Assembly (NCBI RefSeq): GCF_934561205.1
Contig: NZ_CAKTFU010000028.1
Span: 1-5,810 of the forward strand
Source: an uncultured Gemmiger sp.
Lineage (GTDB): Bacteria > Bacillota > Clostridia > Oscillospirales > Ruminococcaceae
Direction of reading: 5' to 3'
DNA: 5,810 nt
Position 1 is the stretch's first letter. Each line of letters starts with the position of its first letter. The notes beneath the pieces were generated by a model that ran no database searches, was not told the origin of the DNA, and saw only the letters and a program-made list of their open reading frames with translations. A program made the position numbers and the translations under genes. Positions 1 to 5,550 of this stretch are shown here, piece after piece.

Positions 1-49
1 TGTAACCTATGTGTCTTCCCTAGGTGTTACCTATGTTGCTCTTGACACA
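1..49. repeat. TGTnACCTATGT direct repeats, possible insertion-sequence end
   Basis: TGTAACCTATGT (1-12) recurs as TGTTACCTATGT (25-36), an 11 of 12 match at 24-bp spacing. A 6-bp inverted pair, TGTGTC (10-15) and GACACA (44-49), encloses the second copy. Multiple short direct repeats beginning with TGT at an element end are known from IS21-like elements, so this may be the remnant of such an end. No transposase is visible and the element, if real, would extend to the left of the window. The identity is a guess from the repeat form only. Confidence 0.3.
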
Positions 50-63
50 ATGCTCGCCCCTAC
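48..63 (-). repeat. Half copy of the GTAGGGGCG palindromic repeat
   Basis: Read on the minus strand this is GTAGGGGCGAGCATTG. It matches the repeat at 5621-5636 (GTAGGGGCGGTCATTG) at 14 of 16 positions. The right-hand copy continues into the complementary arm and forms a hairpin; here the arm is missing and is replaced by TGTCAAGAGC, so this copy looks truncated or interrupted, perhaps by the TGTnACCTATGT sequence next to it. Confidence 0.45.
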
Positions 64-89
64 AAGAGCCTATCGGCAGGTGCGCCGAA

Positions 90-161
90 TGAGGGGGAGG
101 TGTCCGGTAGGCACCCCCTCATCAGTCACCTGCGGTGACAGCTTCCCCCAAAGGGGGAAGC
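90..161. repeat. Array of three adjacent hairpins (REP/MITE-like intergenic repeat)
   Basis: Three inverted repeats lie head to tail. The first is TGAGGGGG (90-97) with CCCCCTCA (114-121). The second is GTCACC (125-130) with GGTGAC (134-139) around a 3-base loop. The third is GCTTCCCCC (141-149) with GGGGGAAGC (153-161) around AAA, a perfect 9-bp stem. I recall very similar sequence (CATCAGTCACC... CTTCCCCCAAAGGGGGAAG) scattered between genes in gut Clostridia, which suggests a dispersed non-coding repeat. It starts 45 bp after the stop of the pilin gene, and its stems could stop or stabilise that transcript, but no T-tract follows any stem on the minus strand, so it is not a standard intrinsic terminator. 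Confidence 0.7.
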
Positions 162-205
162 CAAGGCGGGGAAAAAATGCGCGCGGTGAAAAGGGCGGGG
201 TTGCG

Positions 206-2548
206 TCACGGGGCAAGGGTAGTGGTTATCGTGTATTTACCGCTATAGATGGCGGCCCAGACTTTACCCGTAATTTCGGTTGCAGTGCCGATTGTATTGT
301 CGGGGGGATTATTTCCGGTTGCGCCTATAATTACCTTGTCGCTCTCATTCGGAACTTTTTCGCCGTAATACAGGTATAGCTTGTCTTTTCCGTCTTTTTC
401 TTTTCGATACAACAGGTCGCCGCGCTGCAAGGGATTTTCTGCCGATACTTTGGTCTTCAAATCCTCTTGTGTCCAGATTTTGCCTGTCAGGGTGATTACA
501 TAGGGGGACAGTTTATCATCTACATTATCCTTAAACCACTGCTGCGGGTTTGGCGTTGAGTCGGCATTCAGGTCTAATTTGTTATTGTCCCACTGTTCCT
601 TATAGGGGTTATAGCACTCGTCCGTTTCGGGAATTGCATAGTAATATTTGCCCTTCCAGAACAAGATTTCGTGCTTAAATTTGATTTTTCCATCGCTGGT
701 CAGCTTGTGTGCCCAGTTTTCGGCGTTCTTAAAGGTAACGGTAACGGAATCTTGAATTGTGACGTCGTCTTTTTCCGTTTCGGTTTTGTGGTTGACCAGT
801 TCCACGGTAAAGGGCGTATTGTCTTTTACGGTAAAGGTCTGCTCTTTGGCTTTGGTATAACCGTCGGGGGCGTTTTCCTCCTTCAAATAATAGGTGCCCG
901 CCGTCAGGGGAAAGGACTTTGTGCCCGATTCGTCGGTTGTCCATTGCTCCTTCACAATTCTGTTGTTAGAGGCGTCTAGGGTTTCCAACTTGAGTTCGGC
1001 GCCGGACACCGGCTGACCGAGGTCGTTGGTTTTTTGAATCGTGACCGTCGCGGCGGGAACGACGTGTATGGTGAGAATGTACTTGTTTTTACCGTATTGG
1101 TTACCACATTCTATAACGGTGTTCGATCTCTCGCCGTCAACAGATTGACCTATTTGAAACTCGGTGTGTAGTTGGCTATTGTGATCGTTTTCGTTTCGCA
1201 GTTTAATCTCTATGTTACATTTGTCAAAATACTGGTAGCCCTCGGGTACGGAAGTAAAATCTACAAGCAACTTAGCGCTGTTCCCATTTTGGAGTTTCCC
1301 GCACATATCAAGATAGTTGGATTCGCGTCCGGGGCAAAGTTTATCCCCCTCGTGCAGCTTTACATCAAGCACCGTGGGAGTTGAACCACTGGTTATAGGT
1401 ATGGATTTCCCATCATTGCTCAGGGTAAAGTTGACATTCTCTACAAGTATATTGTTGACAACATCCAAGACGCGCAGTTCCAGCGTGGGAACCGAGCGCA
1501 CATAGAAGGTGTAAAGGTGCTTTTCGGCACCGCCTTCCAGTGTGCCGGGTTGACCCTGTGCGTAATCGTGTTCGCTATGGTTTAGGTCATTCTCAATTCC
1601 GTTGATTATATACGAATTGTAGGTTTGACTTCCATTTGTTTTTTCTGCACTGATTTTGAACTTTACATCAAACACCTGCTGATATCCCACAGGCCAGCTT
1701 TCGGGGCGCAGCGTGAAGACTTTATCCTTGCTATCCCAATCAGACGGGTCAAGGGCAAAGTACACCATACCTTTATCGTCCGTGGCCTGCGAGTTAAAAA
1801 CCTTCTGACCCGCCTCATCCAGCACACAGAACTTAATCCCCGACACAGGCCGGTTGGTATACTCATTCAGTACGCGGAACACCAAATCGCCGCTGTGGCT
1901 GGGTGTGGGGGTAATGCCGCCGGTTTCGCCGCCCGAAGTATCGGGCTTTTTGTTTTCCGGCAGCTTTGCCACGAGCACGGTGGTGGCGGGGTCCTTGGCG
2001 GTATCGGCGGCGGTGTAGGCTACCGTCGTGCCGTTTTTGGCTGTGTACAGCAGGTACAGCACCTTGCCGTCGGCGTTCAGCTGCATGGCTGTGACACGGC
2101 CGTCCACCTCGGCGGCTGTTGTGACGGCGGCTCTCATGGCGTTGTCGGCCGTGCCGTTGGGGGCGGGGGTGTCGGGCCGCAGGACGTACTGCCCGTCACC
2201 CTCGGTCAGGGCGACGGTGCCGCCTGTCACCGTCGGGGCGGCCTTGGTCAAATCCGCATAGGCGGCGGACCAGCGCAGGGCGGCGTTGTCCGCATCTGCA
2301 TAGGCATCCTTAAAATCCTTATTTGCCGCATACGCCTTTGCCACCAGCGCGGCGCGCTGTTTGGCTGCCCATTCGGTGGCCGAGGTCACGCAAATCTGCG
2401 CCTCGCTGACGGCCTGTTTTTCGCGCCCCTCGTCAATATAGCGGGTCAGCGCGGGAACCAAAAGGGCCGCCAGCACCGACATAACGACCAGCGCCGCCAT
2501 ACATTCGACCAGGGTAAAGCCTGTTTGTCTGTTGTTCCGCCGTTTCAT
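206..2548 (-). CDS. Type IV pilin-like surface protein with SpaA/Cna-B-type Ig domains
   Basis: A 780-residue protein. Seen: a prepilin leader MKRRNNRQTG followed by FTLVE, with cleavage expected after G10, N-methylation at F11 and the usual Glu5 at E15; a hydrophobic helix (11-34); an Ala-rich, charged pilin-head-like part (35-195); a Pro/Thr/Gly linker (197-219); two diverged Ig-like domains (about 220-350 and 353-497); a canonical SpaA/Cna-B domain (498-588) with K506, E557 in YxLxExxAPxGY, and N586, which should form a Lys-Asn isopeptide bond; and a C-terminal region (600-780) of repeated W-x-GK-Y units. No LPXTG signal or C-terminal membrane segment is present, so anchoring must be through the pilin helix. 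The likely role, by inference, is a minor pilin or adhesin. The start at 2548 is chosen because AGGGAGG lies 7 bases upstream and the leader then fits; a longer reading of 40 codons has no leader logic and overlaps the upstream gene. GC drops sharply after the linker. No pilus assembly ATPase or prepilin peptidase gene is in the window. Confidence 0.9.
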   Translation of the reverse strand: MKRRNNRQTGFTLVECMAALVVMSVLAALLVPALTRYIDEGREKQAVSEAQICVTSATEWAAKQRAALVAKAYAANKDFKDAYADADNAALRWSAAYADLTKAAPTVTGGTVALTEGDGQYVLRPDTPAPNGTADNAMRAAVTTAAEVDGRVTAMQLNADGKVLYLLYTAKNGTTVAYTAADTAKDPATTVLVAKLPENKKPDTSGGETGGITPTPSHSGDLVFRVLNEYTNRPVSGIKFCVLDEAGQKVFNSQATDDKGMVYFALDPSDWDSKDKVFTLRPESWPVGYQQVFDVKFKISAEKTNGSQTYNSYIINGIENDLNHSEHDYAQGQPGTLEGGAEKHLYTFYVRSVPTLELRVLDVVNNILVENVNFTLSNDGKSIPITSGSTPTVLDVKLHEGDKLCPGRESNYLDMCGKLQNGNSAKLLVDFTSVPEGYQYFDKCNIEIKLRNENDHNSQLHTEFQIGQSVDGERSNTVIECGNQYGKNKYILTIHVVPAATVTIQKTNDLGQPVSGAELKLETLDASNNRIVKEQWTTDESGTKSFPLTAGTYYLKEENAPDGYTKAKEQTFTVKDNTPFTVELVNHKTETEKDDVTIQDSVTVTFKNAENWAHKLTSDGKIKFKHEILFWKGKYYYAIPETDECYNPYKEQWDNNKLDLNADSTPNPQQWFKDNVDDKLSPYVITLTGKIWTQEDLKTKVSAENPLQRGDLLYRKEKDGKDKLYLYYGEKVPNESDKVIIGATGNNPPDNTIGTATEITGKVWAAIYSGKYTITTTLAP

Positions 2549-2555
2549 GGGCGAA

Positions 2556-2562
2556 CCTCCCT
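2556..2562 (-). promoter_or_regulatory. Ribosome binding site of the pilin-like gene
   Basis: AGGGAGG on the minus strand, 7 bases before ATG at 2548. Its first base lies inside the TGA stop (2562-2564) of the ltaS-like gene, so ribosomes ending the first gene are placed directly on this site. This supports translational coupling and decides the start over the in-frame ATG at 2668. Confidence 0.85.
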
Positions 2563-4424
2563 CACGGTTCAAAAATTGTCTGCACTCGGTTTGCGCGGGT
2601 GCCGATGTTGTTGTATTCCAAGTCAAAATAGCCGCGCACCAGCGCGTCGCGGGCGGCGTCCTCGCCAAAGGCGGCGGCGGTGCCGTCGGGCAGGGTGTAG
2701 TCCTGCGTGCCGGTCACCACGGGGGCGGCGTCCTTCAGCGTCAGCAGATAGCGGTAGTAGTCGCTCAGCGGCAGGCCGGCCTGTTCCAGCAGGGTGGGGG
2801 TCAGCATGACCATGTCCATGCGGTTCAGCGGGTCGGCGGGGTTTTGCGCGGCGTCGGCGTGGGGCAGCGGGTAGTTGGCCCAGATGACAAAGGGCGTGCT
2901 GCGCTGCAAAAGCGTCAGCTCGCTGCCCTGACCCAAAGCGGGGTCCGAAACATGCGCCACAAAGCTGGGGGCGTGGTCGCCCGCCATGGCCACAATGACC
3001 TTGCGCCCCGTGCGGGCGTACAGGTCGGTGAAGTACTCGCACAGCTCGCCAAAGGCGGCATCGCTCATTTGGACGCAGCTCAGATATTCGTCCATGGTGT
3101 GGTCAAACGCGCCGTAGTCGGTGGCGGCATGGACAAGATTTTGCGTATCATCGTTCATTGTGTAGTCGCCGTGGGTCTGTATCGACACAAGAAAGCTAAA
3201 GCGGGGCTTGTCTGCGGGCATGGCCTCGTACAGGGTCTGCCAGTCGCGGTAGGTGGCGGAATCGGTCTGGTAGGGGCGCGCACCGTAGGTTTCCTGCGTG
3301 GGGAAGTCCTGCATAAAGTGCGTTTCGTCAAAGCCGAGCTGCTGCCACACAACGTCGCGGTTGTAGTTGGACGCGGCGTAGGGGTGGGCGGCCATCGTCG
3401 TGTAGCCCAGCGATTTCAGGTAGCCCACAACGCTGTTGGCGTCGGAAAAATCCAGCCCGTTGAACGGCGTGACCGTGGGCACCAGCATGGGCGAGTTGGA
3501 GGTAAGCATCTCGTATTCCGTCACGTTGGTGCCGCCGCCCACGTTGGCGCTTACCGTGTGGCCGCGCACGGCGTTGGGCAGCGCGTTGATGACGGGCATC
3601 AGCTCGGCGTCGGCTTGCAGGTCGGTGACGAGGGAAAAATCGTAAAGGCTCTCGCTCAAAATCAGCAGGATATCGGGGCGGTCGTCGGTCTCGGCGTTGG
3701 GGCGCTCGGCTGCGGCGATGTCGGGCAGCGCGGATTCGTCATACCCTGCGGGCTGAATGACCGCGTCGCCCAGCAGGCGGCAGGTCTCGACCGAGGACGC
3801 CAGAAACCCGTGGCGGTAGTAGGCGGTCTGCCAGGTCCAGCCCGCGTCGCTGCGGGGCAGGGGGGCAAACGGGGCAAAGTAGCCCGCGTACAAAATGGCA
3901 AAAATGCCCGCCGCGCAGCCCGCGTACCGTGCGGCCCGCGCCTTGGGGGCGGCGCGCTTGGGCAGGTCGGCGCAAAGGCGGGCCTGCAGCCATGCGGCCA
4001 ACAGGACCGGCAGGTACAGCAGCACAATGGCAACCACCGTGCCCGTAATTTGCAGGGTGTAGCTGCCCATGACCTCGGCGGCGGTGGACAGGTTGAGGAC
4101 GTCCTCCGGCATGACGGCCGAACCGTGCAGGTCGCGGGTGTAGTAGTTGACGAGCGCCAGCACGGTAATCGCCGCGCCCGAAAGCCCCGTGGCGCGGCTC
4201 CAGCGGCCTGTCAGCGCGTACAGCAGCAGCGTGACGCAAAGGGCGGTCAGGGCATTCAGCGGGGCGTAAACCGGCCATTGCGCGGCCAGATACGCGGCGG
4301 GCACGGCATCGGAAAGCTCCAGTTGAAACCAGCCGACAAACGCGGCAGCCAGCGCGAGAAGCAGCGGCAATACAGTGTGGATAACGGTGGATTTGTGGAA
4401 AAAGTTTTGCAATTTATTTGCCAT
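2562..4424 (-). CDS. LTA synthase-family membrane phosphoglycerol transferase (LtaS-like)
   Basis: A 620-residue protein, close to the usual length of about 620-650. Five hydrophobic segments (about 17-33, 54-72, 79-95, 125-148, 168-184) are followed by an extracellular sulfatase-fold domain, the LtaS layout. Key residues fit the S. aureus enzyme well: E258 in ILSES (LtaS E255), nucleophile T299 in GGGTNVTEYEMLT (T300), H418 in QTHGDY (H416), and D483-H484 in AGDHAPS (D475-H476) for the manganese site. Family enzymes move glycerol phosphate from phosphatidylglycerol onto a glycolipid-anchored chain; some paralogues only prime the chain or modify other glycans, and the sequence does not say which applies here. 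The start at 4424 is preferred to in-frame ATGs at 4538 and 4520 because a promoter -10 box and a terminator lie inside that extension. It is the first gene of an operon with the pilin-like gene 13 bp downstream. Confidence 0.93.
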   Translation of the reverse strand: MANKLQNFFHKSTVIHTVLPLLLALAAAFVGWFQLELSDAVPAAYLAAQWPVYAPLNALTALCVTLLLYALTGRWSRATGLSGAAITVLALVNYYTRDLHGSAVMPEDVLNLSTAAEVMGSYTLQITGTVVAIVLLYLPVLLAAWLQARLCADLPKRAAPKARAARYAGCAAGIFAILYAGYFAPFAPLPRSDAGWTWQTAYYRHGFLASSVETCRLLGDAVIQPAGYDESALPDIAAAERPNAETDDRPDILLILSESLYDFSLVTDLQADAELMPVINALPNAVRGHTVSANVGGGTNVTEYEMLTSNSPMLVPTVTPFNGLDFSDANSVVGYLKSLGYTTMAAHPYAASNYNRDVVWQQLGFDETHFMQDFPTQETYGARPYQTDSATYRDWQTLYEAMPADKPRFSFLVSIQTHGDYTMNDDTQNLVHAATDYGAFDHTMDEYLSCVQMSDAAFGELCEYFTDLYARTGRKVIVAMAGDHAPSFVAHVSDPALGQGSELTLLQRSTPFVIWANYPLPHADAAQNPADPLNRMDMVMLTPTLLEQAGLPLSDYYRYLLTLKDAAPVVTGTQDYTLPDGTAAAFGEDAARDALVRGYFDLEYNNIGTRANRVQTIFEP

Positions 4425-4437
4425 ATTTGTGGAAAAA

Positions 4438-4445
4438 CCTTCCTT
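4438..4445 (-). promoter_or_regulatory. Ribosome binding site of the ltaS-like gene, wide spacing
   Basis: AAGGAAGG on the minus strand, 13 bases before ATG at 4424. This spacing is longer than the usual 6-9. No other in-frame start codon lies between, and the only in-frame TTG upstream (4451) would leave almost no leader. The site is also part of an inverted pair (GGAAGG against TTTTTCC just downstream), which could lower initiation. Confidence 0.6.
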
Positions 4446-4466
4446 ATACAAGAAAATAACAGGGTA

Positions 4467-4495
4467 ATTATAGCACACTACCGCGAAAAAGAAAA
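4467..4495 (-). promoter_or_regulatory. Extended -10 promoter of the ltaS-like/pilin operon
   Basis: On the minus strand TGCTATAAT gives a perfect -10 (4467-4472) with a TGn extension. The -35 region (about 4490-4495) is T-rich, TTTTCT, and poor, which the extended -10 can offset. The predicted start of transcription near 4460 gives a leader of about 36 bases to the ATG at 4424. The -35 region coincides with the T-tract of the coaX terminator. Confidence 0.7.
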
Positions 4496-4518
4496 GTCCG
4501 CAGCGCAAGGCAGCGGAC
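4486..4518 (-). terminator. Rho-independent terminator after coaX
   Basis: On the minus strand GTCCGC (4518-4513) pairs with GCGGAC (4501-4496); after a T-T mismatch, GC pairs with GC, leaving a small loop. The stem is followed by TTTTCTTTTT (4495-4486). This is the classic form of an intrinsic terminator and lies about 70 bp past the coaX stop, so it separates coaX from the next operon. Confidence 0.85.
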
Positions 4519-4590
4519 ATTTTGTTTGTGGAAAACACGGTGGAAAATGTGGAGAGTTTTCCACAGCCTGTGGAAAACGTTGTTGAAAAT

Positions 4591-5370
4591 TCAACGTCTT
4601 GTATTTTTTGTCCAAATTGTAAAAAGACCGTCCAGCACCAGGGTGGCGCGGTAGTCGATATCCACGGTGCAGGCGCTGCGGATGCTGGCGGGCAGGGTTC
4701 CCGTGGCGATGACTGCCGCGTCGGGGGCGTTCAGCTTGCCGCAAAAGCGGTGCACCATGCCGTCCAGCATGGCGGCGGTGCCGTACACGATGCCGCTTTG
4801 CAGGCAGTCCGGCGTGTTGGTGCCGATGACGCGGCGGGGCTTGGCGTCCAGCTCGACTTGCGGCAGCTGGGCGGTGTTGGCAACCAGCGCCGCCAGCGAG
4901 CACTGCGGCCCCGGCAAAATGGCGCCGCCGACCAGCGTACCCTCGGCATCGACGGCCAGCAGGGTGGTGGCGGTGTCAAAGTTGATAACGACCATGGGGG
5001 GCGCGGTGTGCTGCAGCGCCCCCACCACGGCGCAAAGCAGTTCGCCGCCGAGCTGGGCAGGGGTGTCCATGCGGATGCGCACGCCGCTTTTCAGGCCGGG
5101 GCCGACCTCCATGACGGGGGCCTCGCTCATTTTGCGCAGGGTCTCGCGCAGGCGGCTCGTCAGCGTGGGCACGACGCTGGAAAAGATCACGCCGGTGATC
5201 TGGTGCGGCTCCACGCCGTACAGCGCCAGCATGTTGACGATTTTGTACAGCAGCTCGTCGCTGCTGAGCGCGGGGTCGGCAAACAGCCGCGACGAAAATA
5301 CCAGCTTGCCGTCCGCGGTGTACCCGCCGAAGGTGATGTGGGAGTTGCCGATGTTTAAGGCCAGGATCAT
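4591..5370 (-). CDS. coaX: Type III pantothenate kinase homologue (CoaX family) with altered active site
   Basis: A 259-residue protein of normal CoaX length with the family motifs in order: NIGNSHITFG (6-15), SSVVP (64-68), PGLKSG (91-96), DTATT (132-136), GGAILPG (148-154), IGTNT and QSGIVYG (182-197), DG (203-204) and a C-terminal LVLDGLF. Family members phosphorylate pantothenate, the first step of CoA synthesis, as ASKHA-fold dimers. The positions that are normally aspartate are changed: D6 of DxGNT is N6, the Asp of GADR is E110 (GGEL, also losing the Arg), and the Asp of DFGTATT is N130, with Gly to D132. Activity is therefore doubtful, and it may be a pseudo-enzyme or a specialised paralogue; the symbol denotes family only. 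The start at 5370 has GAGGTG 7 bases upstream. It is monocistronic, with its own promoter and terminator. No other CoA gene is in the window. Confidence 0.88.
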   Translation of the reverse strand: MILALNIGNSHITFGGYTADGKLVFSSRLFADPALSSDELLYKIVNMLALYGVEPHQITGVIFSSVVPTLTSRLRETLRKMSEAPVMEVGPGLKSGVRIRMDTPAQLGGELLCAVVGALQHTAPPMVVINFDTATTLLAVDAEGTLVGGAILPGPQCSLAALVANTAQLPQVELDAKPRRVIGTNTPDCLQSGIVYGTAAMLDGMVHRFCGKLNAPDAAVIATGTLPASIRSACTVDIDYRATLVLDGLFTIWTKNTRR

Positions 5371-5377
5371 GTGGAAG

Positions 5378-5383
5378 CACCTC
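5378..5383 (-). promoter_or_regulatory. Ribosome binding site of coaX
   Basis: GAGGTG on the minus strand with 7 bases to ATG at 5370, a good match and spacing that fixes the start; the protein then begins directly with the first beta strand of the fold. Confidence 0.8.
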
Positions 5384-5414
5384 GATGTGATGAATTGTAG
5401 TTACTTTTTATACT

Positions 5415-5443
5415 ACTATAAGCTAAAGTTGTACGAAATACAA
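5415..5443 (-). promoter_or_regulatory. Probable coaX promoter
   Basis: On the minus strand TTGTAT (5443-5438) and TATAGT (5420-5415) are separated by 17 bases, a fair sigma-A promoter. Transcription would start near 5408, about 38 bases before the ATG. A second, perfect TATAAT lies farther upstream (5495-5490) but has no -35 at the right distance. Confidence 0.55.
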
Positions 5444-5462
5444 GTATGAATCGGTACGAAAT
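5431..5462 (-). promoter_or_regulatory. Pair of 9-bp direct repeats at the coaX promoter
   Basis: ATTTCGTAC on the minus strand occurs at 5439-5431 and 5462-5454, 23 bp apart, or about two helix turns. The proximal copy overlaps the -35 and the spacer; the distal copy lies just upstream. This placement suits a regulator binding site. I do not recognise the motif as that of a known regulator. Confidence 0.4.
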
Positions 5463-5550
5463 TCAGGTAGGGTCATGCGGGAGGCGCTTATTATAATAGG
5501 TAGAGGGCGTTTGCGGGTTTGCGATTGCAACGGCATTGCGGCTTTGTATC

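Larger units (their letters stand above)
4394..4589. promoter_or_regulatory. Cluster of DnaA-box-like TTTTCCACA motifs
   Basis: TTTTCCACA differs by one base from the DnaA box TTATCCACA. Exact copies are at 4557-4565 (plus strand) and, as TGTGGAAAA, at 4394-4402, 4428-4436, 4527-4535 and 4569-4577. Near copies are GGTGGAAAA (4539-4547), TGTGGAGAG (4548-4556) and TGTTGAAAA (4581-4589). From 4527 the copies start 12, 9, 9, 12 and 12 bases apart. The 4557 and 4569 copies face each other and form a perfect 10-bp inverted repeat (4556-4565 with 4569-4578, loop GCC). The region is AT-rich against GC-rich neighbours. Whether DnaA binds here is inference. Confidence 0.55.

Noticed and set aside
11..379. 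Plus-strand open frame at the left edge
   Set aside because: It runs through hairpin repeats and the antisense of the pilin gene 3' end.
2549..2668. 40-codon N-terminal extension of the pilin-like protein
   Set aside because: It would put the prepilin leader in the interior, overlap the upstream gene and ignore the good AGGGAGG site.
1625..2809. Plus-strand open frame opposite the pilin-like gene
   Set aside because: Low-complexity product, overlapping two real genes; a shadow frame.
4425..4538. 38-codon N-terminal extension of the ltaS-like protein
   Set aside because: It contains the promoter -10 box and the coaX terminator, and places an extra odd segment before the standard five-helix layout.
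2532..4586. Long plus-strand open frame opposite the ltaS-like gene
   Set aside because: It is the GC-rich antisense shadow of a gene with full catalytic motifs; its product is rich in Gly, His, Val and Gln without domains, and it has no ribosome binding site.
5405..5420. TAGTAGTA on the minus strand, resembling DnaA-trio repeats of an origin
   Set aside because: It is more than 800 bp from the TTTTCCACA cluster and is explained by the coaX -10 region.
4522..5449. Two overlapping plus-strand open frames opposite coaX
   Set aside because: coaX motifs are clear on the minus strand; the start of one frame (repeated Val-Glu-Asn) merely reads through the TTTTCCACA cluster.
5490..5497. Perfect TATAAT on both strands
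   Set aside because: No acceptable -35 at 16-18 bases on either strand; it may be an AT-rich coincidence.
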